Source: Desulfocurvibacter africanus subsp. africanus DSM 2603
GTDB lineage: Bacteria; Desulfobacterota; Desulfovibrionia; Desulfovibrionales; Desulfovibrionaceae
Length of the DNA stretch: 64,000 nt
Direction: 5' to 3'
Assembly: GCF_000422545.1 (NCBI RefSeq)
Contig: NZ_AULZ01000019.1
Location: 32,642-96,641 of the forward strand
Made by a program: the position numbers and the translations under genes. Positions 1 through 8,249 of this stretch are shown in pieces. Below the pieces are notes generated by a model. It had not been told where the DNA came from and did not search any database. It saw nothing but the letters and a program-made list of their open reading frames with translations. Position 1 is the stretch's first letter; every line of letters begins with the position of its first letter.

Positions 1-551
1 TTAACATAAGTATTCTTAGGTTTATCCAATACATAAATTCCCGTTAACGTCCTATATAAAGGTCATTTCCGTTTCTTCGCAGCAAGTCTGGCGTGCCAGC
101 CTGGCTTATTGAATTCAGCTGATTATTTAACTGAGAGCTTCCCCTCCAACGATCATGCAAGGCACCCCGCATCAACCCTTTCCCACTTCCTACTTGAAAC
201 GTAGATCAATTAGAGGCTAGAAGCACAATTATGAAAGCCATGCGTAAATTCTCATGTGACCGGGGAATCCACGCGGAAAAGATGTGCGCATGCACTGAGG
301 TCTTCTTTGCCATGGCATGTACATTTTGCAGGATTGTTCCGCCGGGTAATTGTTTCCTGGGAAGGCGCAATCACCGGCACATGATCTTCAACAAGGATGA
401 GAAACTGGTGCACCATGTCAGTTGTGCGGTAAAAAATTACGCTCACGCAATCTTGAACTGCGCACTTCGCATGCTCGCCTATTGCCTGGCGATCTTCCAA
501 TCATGTCACGGGCTGTCATTCCAAGCACAAACCCCCTCGCGGAGGCATCGC
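1..551. other. Left edge, no supported gene
   Basis: No convincing gene is seen here. A reading frame upstream of the NosL-like gene stays open back to 231, but its residues do not look protein-like and the good ribosome binding site lies just before 552. This part is therefore probably leader or intergenic DNA. Confidence 0.5.
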
Positions 552-1031
552 ATGAGCAAAGGACTGTTTCTCGTCCTGGCCCTACTGATCGTCAGCACAC
601 CCGGCCCGGCCTCGGGCGGCGAGTGTGCTTCCTCGACCCCATCCAAGCGAGACAAGTGTCCGGTCTGCGGCATGTTCGTTTACAAGTATCCCGACTGGAC
701 AGCACGGGTATGCTTCAAGAATGGGAAGGTGGCATACTTCGACGGCGCTAAGGACATGTTCAAGTATCTGCTCGACCTGGCTAAATATGCTCCGGGCATG
801 GGTCGGGACGATGTGGCGGCGGCATACGTCACCGAGTACTACGACCTGGCTCCACTGGATGCCTCCAGGGCGTTCTTCGTCTTGGACAGCGACGTCCTGG
901 GACCCATGGGCAGGGAGTTGATCCCCCTCATGACGCGAGAGGCGGCCGAGACGTTTCGGCGAGACCACAAGGGCAAGAGGATCACCCTGTTTCAAGAGGT
1001 GACTCCAGCCCTGCTGAGGGAACTGGATTAG
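552..1031 (+). CDS. NosL-like copper-binding secreted protein
   Basis: The product is a 159-residue secreted protein resembling NosL, the family that binds Cu(I) and assists copper-site assembly. Residues 1 to about 22 form a hydrophobic signal peptide. The hallmark CPVCGM motif lies at residues 36-41 (Cys36, Cys39, Met41), followed by the family's FxxGKVAYFDGAKDM-type segment. The start at 552 is chosen because GGAGG sits a few bases upstream and the signal peptide begins there; the frame is open further upstream, to 231. No nitrous-oxide reductase is visible nearby, so the role may be general periplasmic copper handling rather than Nos maturation (inference). It stands alone and is followed by a MITE-like repeat. 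Confidence 0.8.
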   Translation: MSKGLFLVLALLIVSTPGPASGGECASSTPSKRDKCPVCGMFVYKYPDWTARVCFKNGKVAYFDGAKDMFKYLLDLAKYAPGMGRDDVAAAYVTEYYDLAPLDASRAFFVLDSDVLGPMGRELIPLMTREAAETFRRDHKGKRITLFQEVTPALLRELD

Positions 1032-1264
1032 AACTCCAGCCCTTGTGTCGGACCACCGCGCCCTGGCCTGAACCAAGCGGGCTTCCCGAATAAGCCCATG
1101 TCGGATGGCCTGACCGGCTTCAGGCACGTGCGGTGGCCATTCCTCGGCCGGCCATTGCTCGTGAAGATCTGTTCGGAAGGAGGGACGGCGAGGCCTCTTT
1201 CATGCGGATCGTCTCTATACGGGGTACGAATGGTACGGGGACTGCGTGATCATTTTGGCCCTAT

Positions 1265-1393
1265 TAGAGCAGATTGCTTTTAAGACGCCCGCTCCGGCGT
1301 TGACGGCGCAAGTGAATTGCGCCTACGCCGAAGCTAGCAGCAAGCCATGCTAACGCATGGCTTGCAGAGCATTTTCAAAAGCAAAATGCTCTA
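1265..1393 (+). repeat. MITE-like repeat, copy 1
   Basis: This is the first of five dispersed copies. It starts TAGAGCAGATTGCTTTTAAG and ends with a self-complementary GAGCATTTT...AAAATGCTC hairpin closing in TA. Internal hairpins are GGCGCAA/TTGCGCC and GCAAGCCATGC/GCATGGCTTGC. TA bounds both ends, as expected for IS630/Tc1-type insertion. Confidence 0.9.
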
Positions 1394-1395
1394 TA

Positions 1396-1428
1396 AAAAA
1401 ACAAAGGCAGAGCCTTGCCGGCTCTGCC
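1396..1428 (-). terminator. Rho-independent terminator of the PEP-CTERM gene
   Basis: A perfect 9-bp stem (GGCAGAGCC at 1406-1414, GGCTCTGCC at 1420-1428) with a 5-base loop is followed on the minus strand by a T run. It lies 29 bases past the stop of the PEP-CTERM gene. Confidence 0.85.
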
Positions 1429-1456
1429 TCACTTCTCGCTCAAGGTCAGACTGCGC

Positions 1457-2125
1457 TTAGGCCGTCTGCCTCCGGCGGACGAAGCCCATCAGGCCCAGGC
1501 CGGCGCCGAGAAGAACCATGGTGCAGGGCTCCGGGATGGGAGCAATGTCGGTTCCTTCGGTCGCATAGGCCACATTCAGGATATCGAACGCATAATGGCC
1601 GTCGCGCGCGTTACCCAACATGCCGGACGTATCATAGAAGTTGCCCGAGTCGTCGCCAATGGCGAAATCCCTGGTGAAGTACTGCTGTCCTTCCCTGACG
1701 AAACCGTCCGCCAGATTGGTGCCTACAGGAAGGTTGTCGTACTGCATCAGACTGACGAAGTAGATGCCCGGATCCAGCAGGGCCGTGAAGTAGTCATCCC
1801 AGTACTGGCCGGACACGCTGTCCATTTCAACTTCGGGATAGTATCCATCCAGACTGATATCAAGCAGGACCCCGGCTGAATTGAAAAGAGCCAGCACCGG
1901 GTCAAATCCACCGCGAGCGATGATGTTGCCTGCGGCATCTGTTCCGCCGGCATAGGAATAAGTCTTGAGAGTCACATCGCTTTGTGTATCAAGCCTGAAT
2001 GAGAACATCTGCACATCGTCATCATACACGAAGTTGCCAGCAAAGGAATAATTCAAAGCAAAGGCCGAGCCATAGCTAAGAATGACGAACACAAAAGCGG
2101 CGAGCAGTACCCCTGATCTTTTCAT
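1457..2125 (-). CDS. PEP-CTERM-anchored exported protein (DVUA0089-like)
   Basis: A 222-residue secreted protein with an N-terminal signal peptide (residues 1-23) and a C-terminal exosortase sorting signal: PEP at about 198-200, a hydrophobic helix, then RRR near the end. The body resembles the DVUA0089-type PEP-CTERM proteins (a beta-rich domain with acidic DDDVQ and FDPVLALF segments). It should be cleaved by the exosortase encoded at about 25 kb and displayed with the exopolysaccharide. GGAGG precedes the ATG. Upstream lie a sigma-54-type promoter and two copies of a 17-bp motif also found before the second PEP-CTERM gene, so control by PrsR is likely (inference). The partner or function of the mature domain is unknown. 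Confidence 0.88.
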   Translation of the reverse strand: MKRSGVLLAAFVFVILSYGSAFALNYSFAGNFVYDDDVQMFSFRLDTQSDVTLKTYSYAGGTDAAGNIIARGGFDPVLALFNSAGVLLDISLDGYYPEVEMDSVSGQYWDDYFTALLDPGIYFVSLMQYDNLPVGTNLADGFVREGQQYFTRDFAIGDDSGNFYDTSGMLGNARDGHYAFDILNVAYATEGTDIAPIPEPCTMVLLGAGLGLMGFVRRRQTA

Positions 2126-2175
2126 AGCCTCCTCACTCCATTGTCGTTATGTCGTTCTGCATCCTGCCCGCTTAG

Positions 2176-2191
2176 AGCAAATAACCGTCCA
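2176..2191 (-). promoter_or_regulatory. Sigma-54 (-24/-12) promoter of the PEP-CTERM gene
   Basis: On the minus strand the site reads TGGACGGTTATTTGCT. GG and GC are separated by exactly 10 bases (GG at 2190-2189, GC at 2178-2177), and the -12 element TTGCT matches the consensus. The -24 element is weaker than TGGCAC. It sits about 50 bases before the start codon. Confidence 0.65.
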
Positions 2192-2255
2192 TAACGGGAA
2201 TACTATATGATAATGGCATATTAAGATGATTGATGGGCTGGCGCTCACGGTGAGA

Positions 2256-2272
2256 TGTAAAGGCGACCGACA
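2256..2272 (-). promoter_or_regulatory. Putative PrsR enhancer site B1
   Basis: On the minus strand it reads TGTCGGTCGCCTTTACA, 15 of 17 identical to the site at 31741-31757. It is centred roughly 99 bases upstream of the expected sigma-54 start point, a typical enhancer distance. Assignment to PrsR is inferred. Confidence 0.6.
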
Positions 2273-2313
2273 TGGCTTATCCAGAAAGGTTTGTCCTTTC
2301 GGCTATATAAAAC

Positions 2314-2330
2314 TGTAAAACCCGCCGACA
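2314..2330 (-). promoter_or_regulatory. Putative PrsR enhancer site B2
   Basis: On the minus strand it reads TGTCGGCGGGTTTTACA, 15 of 17 identical to the site at 31741-31757 and similar to B1, 58 bases further upstream. Two sites per promoter suits a hexamerising sigma-54 activator. Confidence 0.6.
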
Positions 2331-2760
2331 GTGTCGTATTTCCTTTCCCTCAGGCCCTCACTCTGTTCCTTGGAAACCGCCCGATCGAGAGTCGTGCATG
2401 CGCACGCGCATCCCGCGATTCGTGTGCACAAATCTTTTTGCATGCGCACCAATTCCGGTTTCCGCGGCATCTCCAAAATCCCTGACGAGCAATCCCAAAT
2501 CTCAGAAACTTAATAGTAATTGCAGTCCATTGCGGCCTTGACTATCGGCCGCGCTAGAACGGCCCATGCCGTGGCCGCGATCCTCGGTCTTTCGGCCACC
2601 TGGGTGCCCAGGATCGCCGAAGCGCTCACGGACCATTCCATCAGGTTTGTCCACCTCTGCTTGGTTGAGAGCACACTGACTGTGACCACGAGATATTGGC
2701 CCTGGGAGGTTTACAACGCGCCGAAGGCATCAATTTTGGATTGGCTCTAAACGAGGAAGG
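2331..2760. other. Gene-poor spacer with a short direct repeat
   Basis: No convincing gene. TGCATGCGCAC occurs twice (2395-2405 and 2439-2449). A 76-codon open frame at 2520-2750 (+) has no clear ribosome binding site or recognisable product and is not called. Confidence 0.4.
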
Positions 2761-4056
2761 TTACAGGCTCCCGCTTACGGCCGTGTCAAGCACATCCGCC
2801 AGCCTGTGAGTAAGGGCTTCTCTCGAAAAAAATGATATCCCAGAGCATGCGGACTGAGGTTTTGTCCTGATGGTCGATAACAAGTACTCAAGCTTCGTTT
2901 GTATATCTTCAACCGAATCAGGATCCGCAAAGGTTGCATTTGGGTAGTTTTCTGCGATGATTGTTTTGGTCTCTCCGTCTGGAGCAATGGCAAAGATATG
3001 ATTTCCTGTTGCCATGTATTCAAAAGTCTTTCCTGGTATAATCTTATGTGAATCTCTAAGATTGCTGAGAGTCAAAAGAAGAACGTCTGCATTGAGTGCC
3101 ATGTTGATTATAGTCTCATGAGAAAGATAGCCGGTGATTTCAACGTCGATGCAGGATTTCAGAGCCGATATGTGTTGGAGTTCGTTTCCAACGATGCGTC
3201 CAACAATCCTCAGCCTGAGCTGGTCGGCAAGTTCAGGTTTCAGCTTGGCAATATTCAGGAGCGCGGTGGAAAACTTTTCAAGTGATGTCGCTTTCCAGAT
3301 GGTCCCGGTATAGACGATTTCCAGCTTATCCTTTGCAGCAAAGTTGCCTGTTGAGCAGAAGTCATCCAGGTCAAAGCCATTGGTGATCGAAATCCCCCTG
3401 CTTGGATCAACCGAAGGGTATTTGGCACAAATGGAATCGATATAGCTCTGGGTTGCTGCAGTGAATAGATTGCAGTTTGCGACAACGTATTCCTCGAGGA
3501 ACTTGTCAACCTTACAGGCAATGGGGCTTTTAATGCTGTTTTCAAAATTAGTACGCGTGAATGACCACTCATCCCTAAAATCAATAATTACGGGTAACTT
3601 GAACTTATTAGCTATGAATACGGTTGGTACCAGCGTTGAAAAGGGAGGTGCGGAGGAAAAAACGCAATCGATCTGATTCTGTTTTAGAAGTTTGACGAGG
3701 TGAATCGAGAGATTCGGCCACCATAGCACTTGAACATCGGGTAGGAGAAATGTGTTTGCCAGGTTCTTCAATTTTGACCGAACCAGGGAAGCGAATTTGT
3801 TCCCATTGCCTGAAGATACATATTGCTTGACCGCGTACGGAGGTTCCAGGGTGGCGGCCTTGTGGATAATTGTATCTGGTGGGATATCCTTGAGCAGACT
3901 CCTGTCCAGCAAAGGAACTGAAGAATTGGCCACCGTAAGTACAATTGGCTCCCACCCGAATTTCGGTAGATATTTGACAAACTTCGCGACACGTTGAACA
4001 CCTGCGCCCCCTGCAGGGGGGAAGATGTAGGTAACAATGAGAACCCTTTTGGACAT
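2761..4056 (-). CDS. GT4-type glycosyltransferase
   Basis: A 431-residue glycosyltransferase of the two-Rossmann-domain GT-B fold (family 4). It opens with the VLIVTYIFPPAGGAGVQR acceptor-domain motif. The C-terminal half has the EYMATGNHIFAIAPDGE-like donor-binding region with the conserved acidic residue. It should add a sugar from a nucleotide donor to the growing lipid-linked repeat unit at the inner membrane. The start at 4056 fits the conserved MSKRVLIVTY opening and a GGAG upstream; an in-frame ATG at 4101 is possible. Base composition is more AT-rich than in the core exopolysaccharide genes, as is common for serotype-specific glycosyltransferases. The donor and linkage cannot be told. 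Confidence 0.85.
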   Translation of the reverse strand: MSKRVLIVTYIFPPAGGAGVQRVAKFVKYLPKFGWEPIVLTVANSSVPLLDRSLLKDIPPDTIIHKAATLEPPYAVKQYVSSGNGNKFASLVRSKLKNLANTFLLPDVQVLWWPNLSIHLVKLLKQNQIDCVFSSAPPFSTLVPTVFIANKFKLPVIIDFRDEWSFTRTNFENSIKSPIACKVDKFLEEYVVANCNLFTAATQSYIDSICAKYPSVDPSRGISITNGFDLDDFCSTGNFAAKDKLEIVYTGTIWKATSLEKFSTALLNIAKLKPELADQLRLRIVGRIVGNELQHISALKSCIDVEITGYLSHETIINMALNADVLLLTLSNLRDSHKIIPGKTFEYMATGNHIFAIAPDGETKTIIAENYPNATFADPDSVEDIQTKLEYLLSTIRTKPQSACSGISFFSREALTHRLADVLDTAVSGSL

Positions 4057-4484
4057 GGAGGATTGCTCCCTGGGGGCTTTAGGTTCCTGAAGCAAGCTCA
4101 TGACAAGAGATGTATACGCTGTAGTTCATGCAGCAAGGTGATGATAATCGTATGCAGACATGCACACATGGAAATTGCTACCCTGTTAGATAGCGTTATA
4201 TCAGGATTGATATGGCAGGATGGTCAAGCATTTTATGCCCTTGTCAGCTTAAGAAATCAAATGTCGTTGCATGTAGCTTGAACACGATCATTAAAAGCAG
4301 CGCGCTTAGGGTTGCGAGTTAACCCTATAAAGAGATACCATTGCCGCTATTTGCATCCTCACCATTTGTTTGATAAAGCGTTGTAGTCTTGATCCCCGCT
4401 ACGTGTGTATGGATTCATAAGGCTTGCCTCCAGGCTGACTCATGATTTGCAGGTTTCCATCTCTGCTTTATAAACAATGAGCAG
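4057..4484. other. AT-rich spacer, nothing recognised
   Basis: No gene, hairpin terminator or clear promoter could be supported in this stretch between two minus-strand genes. Confidence 0.4.
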
Positions 4485-5471
4485 CTATTGCCCGGCCTGC
4501 GCTTGCTTGATCTGCCCGGAATTGGGGGAGTGCATGAGCGAAGAGACGTCCACGGCCTCGAAATCATGACCGGACAACCGCTTCAATTCACGCAGGGTGT
4601 CGTTGTCCCAGCGTTCGTCAGGCGCGCCGGTGAGGAACCAGGCCGAGCCGTTGTCCGCCAGGATCATCCCGTATCGCTTGAGCGCTCGGAGGATGACCTG
4701 GATTTCGGGCGAGAACCTGGAGATGTCGACATTTGCCTTGAGGCGGAAGCGCTGACCCAGAGGAGGGTATTGCGGATCCCTTAGCTTCGAAGCGTAGTGC
4801 CGAGCGGGCCAGACATATGCCCGCTGAGTCTTGGGAGCTGTGAACCGCAGGGCGTGGCGTATCTCGCCGGCAGCCACCTCGTCATAGCGCACTAGTCCCG
4901 GCAGGATCGGCAGGCCGGCGGCATCGGCCGAGGTCCAGCCTCGCGGCCGCAGGTCGTGCGACTTCAGGTCGAAGATCGCACCGCTGTAGGCATACCAGCT
5001 CCCATTGGCCTGGAGCCTGGCATTGTACAGTTCGTAGAGAATCGAATTGTCCTGGTCGAGCAGGAGAATGTGGCGATCCCCCGTGCCATCCGGCCCGCCC
5101 TCGACAAGGACATTGTCCGGTATCGGATAGGGCCCGGGGTCGCTTTCATCTGAATTCCTGAAGCTCACAGGCACCTTGGGCTGGTTCCCTGGTACGACCA
5201 TGTAAGGTATACCAATCAGGGATCCGGACCAGCGCGGCCACTCGCCTGAACCGAAATCGGGATGAGGGTGCTTATCCGCGCCAATAGCAGCAATGTAGGC
5301 GTCCGAGTTGGGATCGGTAGGCAGGCCGTCAACCGGTGCATTCCAGATGTTGTCTGGTGGAAAGAGAATACCTTTTGCCATGGCTTGATGCCCTGCTGAA
5401 GAGATGGGCAAAGCATGAGAGAATAAGACCAAAGCAAAGACCAACGTTGAAAGTGAGGCTATTCTAACCAC
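4485..5471 (-). CDS. Secreted protein of unknown function in the EPS locus
   Basis: A 328-residue protein with an N-terminal signal peptide (about residues 1-26), so periplasmic or exported. I do not recognise a named domain. It is rich in Trp, Pro, Tyr and Gly, with segments such as DNIWNAPVDGLPTDPNS near the start, then HILLLDQDN, ARHYAS and MILADNGSAWFLTGAPDERW. This look is reminiscent of carbohydrate-active or lectin-like extracellular proteins. It lies between two glycosyltransferase genes on the same strand, only 55 bases from the upstream one, so it is probably co-transcribed. A role in polymer trimming or binding is a guess from context. Confidence 0.75.
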   Translation of the reverse strand: MVRIASLSTLVFALVLFSHALPISSAGHQAMAKGILFPPDNIWNAPVDGLPTDPNSDAYIAAIGADKHPHPDFGSGEWPRWSGSLIGIPYMVVPGNQPKVPVSFRNSDESDPGPYPIPDNVLVEGGPDGTGDRHILLLDQDNSILYELYNARLQANGSWYAYSGAIFDLKSHDLRPRGWTSADAAGLPILPGLVRYDEVAAGEIRHALRFTAPKTQRAYVWPARHYASKLRDPQYPPLGQRFRLKANVDISRFSPEIQVILRALKRYGMILADNGSAWFLTGAPDERWDNDTLRELKRLSGHDFEAVDVSSLMHSPNSGQIKQAQAGQ

Positions 5472-5526
5472 AACATGCTCCTTCTGGTTGCCGAGTGCAT
5501 AGGGCAGCTACATGCCAAGGCGGTGG

Positions 5527-6756
5527 TTAAGCTCCAGGGTACTGATTGAAGGTCGTCTTTACCTGTTGTTGTCGATATATAGAAAGTTCTAGGAACTGCT
5601 CTTTGTATCTTGGTGTGGAATGAGATAGAATGGAGTGAAGTCTGGAAGCATTTTCAGTCCAAGATGTAACATGTACTCCCGATTCAGTTTCATCGTTCGA
5701 TACAAGAGACTTTGTCAGTGCGACCGCAAGGAGTTCAATGGATTTTGGAGGGACTAGTTCCAGCAAACCATGTCCATTAGCAAGTTCGGGAATTCCACCC
5801 ACATTGGTAGCTACCACCTTTGTGCCACAGGAAAGCGCTTCAAGTAAAACATTAGGTACGCCTTCATTGTAACTTGGTAAGCAAAGGACGTGGGCAGCAT
5901 TCATCCATTGGGCAATCGAAGGCAGTGGGAGACTGCCCAGCAGGGTAGCAGAATTGGAAAGCTGCAGTTTCGTTGATAGCTGACGCAGCTTCTTCTCATA
6001 TGGGCCTGCTCCAATGATCACAAGGCGCAAGCCAGAAACTTTTTTGGCAAGAACATGAAAGGCCAGGAGCAGTTCCCTGAGGCCTTTTTCCTTTTTCAGG
6101 TTCCCAACGAAAAGTATGAGCCTCTCCTTTGGGTCAATTCCAAAATGCGCTCGAACTTCTTCCTTGGGCATGGGATGAAATACAGTCCGGTCTACGCCAT
6201 TATGCAGGACTTCAAGCTTTTCAGGGGAGGACCCTAGCTGGACAAGCCTGCTCTGCAAAGCCTTGCTTACACAGATCACTCGTTCCGCCTTGTCCACCAC
6301 AGCAAGTGCCTGGCGAGAGGCTCTATCATTATTCAGTCTATTAACGTCTGTGCCGTGGGCTTTGATGTAGAGCGGCAAATTGAATTCCTGAGCAATCTTT
6401 TCCGCTGCCCAGGCATCGGGGAAGAGCCAAGTCGCATATACTATATCACAACTGCGCTTACTTATTATTTTCCTGGCAACGTTCCTGATGGATAAATAGT
6501 AGGCTTGGCCCTGCCATGATCGACAATAGTGAGGCAGGTAGTAATAGGTCGGGTGATGTACGGAAAGGCCATTCTCCAGTCTATAAGCAGGAATTGATGG
6601 ATGCTTTATCTTGACCAGCCAGGAAACTGGAGCGATGACATCTATGTCATAAAATTTACTTAAGGATGTTACCTGCTGATGATTAAAGGTGGCCATGTTG
6701 GGATAAGCCGGATTTGGAAAGAGATTTGAGATGAATAGAAGATGTTTGTTCTTCAT
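5527..6756 (-). CDS. GT4-type glycosyltransferase
   Basis: A 409-residue GT-B glycosyltransferase. The N-terminal half has the LLFISNLFPNPAYPN acceptor-domain opening and KAHGTDVN. The C-terminal half carries LILFVGNLKKEKGLRELL and the family-4 donor signature with acidic residues around NEGVPNVLLEALSCGTKVVATNVGGIPE (a stretch of about 28 residues). It should transfer a sugar during repeat-unit assembly on the cytoplasmic face. The start at 6756 (ATG) begins MKNKHLLFISN; a TTG five codons upstream is an alternative, and neither has a strong ribosome binding site. It precedes the secreted unknown protein by 55 bases on the same strand, suggesting one operon. The sugar specificity is unknown. 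Confidence 0.88.
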   Translation of the reverse strand: MKNKHLLFISNLFPNPAYPNMATFNHQQVTSLSKFYDIDVIAPVSWLVKIKHPSIPAYRLENGLSVHHPTYYYLPHYCRSWQGQAYYLSIRNVARKIISKRSCDIVYATWLFPDAWAAEKIAQEFNLPLYIKAHGTDVNRLNNDRASRQALAVVDKAERVICVSKALQSRLVQLGSSPEKLEVLHNGVDRTVFHPMPKEEVRAHFGIDPKERLILFVGNLKKEKGLRELLLAFHVLAKKVSGLRLVIIGAGPYEKKLRQLSTKLQLSNSATLLGSLPLPSIAQWMNAAHVLCLPSYNEGVPNVLLEALSCGTKVVATNVGGIPELANGHGLLELVPPKSIELLAVALTKSLVSNDETESGVHVTSWTENASRLHSILSHSTPRYKEQFLELSIYRQQQVKTTFNQYPGA

Positions 6757-7099
6757 GACGCAACCATACAATGGCCATGCCGCATGGCCTTCCGTGATGT
6801 TTTATGCTCCAAGTCAAGCCTGGAACTCCACTCCACTATTGTATATCATCGCTTGCATAAAAATGGCAATGCTCTGTTTATTCTTTTGGATAGTTCAATC
6901 AGGCAGTTCAAGGTGGCTGTCCTTGCTGCTTGGGCCGCACGGAAAGTGCAGCGCATGACATGAGTGATTATATTGCGGGCTTCCGTGCTGGAGGCCGCCA
7001 ACCGGCAGAGGTGGGCAGCCTCCAGATGCTTTGAGCCGTTCATCATACGTGCGATAAGCCTGTTCTCGGCATGTGCTGACCACCTCATGGCATACTGTC
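6757..7099. other. Spacer, nothing recognised
   Basis: Open frames here lack ribosome binding sites and protein-like composition. No terminator or promoter is clear. Confidence 0.4.
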
Positions 7100-8158
7100 T
7101 TACAGGCTGGCTGCCTTGAACGCCAATTTGCGACGAACCTTCGTGAGAAAACGCACTGGATCGTCCCGGAAGAAGCTGACGTACTTGCGAATGATGGCTG
7201 TTTTGGAAGGCCGTGGATTGTCGAGACAATTGGGAATGCACCAGGAATAGTCTCCCTTGCTCAGCTTGGATCGGTAGTTCCTGAGTACTTTTCCATGTGT
7301 GATTGACTCCATGCTCTCACGATTGAGATTGCCAGCCTTGATCCACGTATTGCAACAAGGCCTAACTGTGCCGTCAGCGTCAACTGCAAGGCTCTTGAAG
7401 GGAATCGGACAAACCTGCCTGGGCTTGCTTGACGCAAGCAGCTCTTGCGGCAGGTTCTTGCCGTCAAGATTCATCCCGTAGCCGCGACTCAACGAACCCA
7501 GCCCTTCCACCATCAATCCCGTGCTTGCGGCAGCGTCGAAAGCCGCATTTATCGCACGATGGATTTGTTCCCGCTTGTCCTTGCTGTTGAAGGTCAGGTA
7601 GTTGTCAGTGCCGAATTTCACGCCGTCCACGCCGAGCTTGTGGGCAAGGTGAATTAATTCATCGAGCTCGAATATGTTGTTCTTCAGAACCACCGTGGAA
7701 ATTGTGATTGTCAGCGAGTTCTTCCCAGTGCCTCTGGCTGATACGAGGTTCTCGATATTGCCAAGGACCCTGTCGAAGTTGCCGTACTTGACTATCTGGT
7801 CATAGGTCTCCTTTCTGGCGGCATTGATTGAAAAATTTATTGCCTCGCCATTGCTCAGGAGAGATTCCTTCCAGAACTTGCCCAGCACGACGCCGTTGGT
7901 GGAGATTGAGAACTTGGGGTTCTCGTAATGGGTCAGTATATCCACCAGATCGATGCAATTTTTCATGATGGTTGGCTCACCGCCATGAATCTTGACCCTT
8001 TTCATGTGCGGCCAGTACTCTTTGAGGGCATCTCGGTAAATTTCTGGAGACATGTTGAAGCGATCACTGAAGTCTGTCTGATAGCACATTGTGCACCTGA
8101 CATTGCACTGCCAGCCCATGAACATATGCAGCCTTTGGATTCCATTGAACGTATCCAT
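7100..8158 (-). CDS. Radical SAM/SPASM-type protein
   Basis: A 352-residue radical S-adenosylmethionine enzyme. The [4Fe-4S]-binding CxxxCxxC motif (CNVRCTMC) lies near residue 18, followed by the HGGEPT segment typical of the AdoMet fold. A C-terminal SPASM-like region contains cysteines around VDADGTVRPCCNTW and CIPNCLDN, which would hold an auxiliary cluster. Such enzymes modify peptides or sugars, and several sit in polysaccharide loci; the substrate cannot be inferred. It lies between glycosyltransferase genes on the same strand, with gaps of 91 and 343 bases. Confidence 0.85.
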   Translation of the reverse strand: MDTFNGIQRLHMFMGWQCNVRCTMCYQTDFSDRFNMSPEIYRDALKEYWPHMKRVKIHGGEPTIMKNCIDLVDILTHYENPKFSISTNGVVLGKFWKESLLSNGEAINFSINAARKETYDQIVKYGNFDRVLGNIENLVSARGTGKNSLTITISTVVLKNNIFELDELIHLAHKLGVDGVKFGTDNYLTFNSKDKREQIHRAINAAFDAAASTGLMVEGLGSLSRGYGMNLDGKNLPQELLASSKPRQVCPIPFKSLAVDADGTVRPCCNTWIKAGNLNRESMESITHGKVLRNYRSKLSKGDYSWCIPNCLDNPRPSKTAIIRKYVSFFRDDPVRFLTKVRRKLAFKAASL

Positions 8159-8249
8159 GGTCGATTCTCGCTATTTTAAATGTATATTCTACATTACTTG
8201 CAACACAGTCAGGCTTCCATGTGTTCCGCTATGCTATCACTTGTTGTCA

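Noticed and set aside
231..551. N-terminal extension of the NosL-like protein
   Set aside because: Residues before 552 look like translated intergenic DNA, while a signal peptide and a good ribosome binding site are found at 552.
2520..2750. Short ORF of 76 codons
   Set aside because: No ribosome binding site, no recognisable motif, and no neighbour in the same unit.
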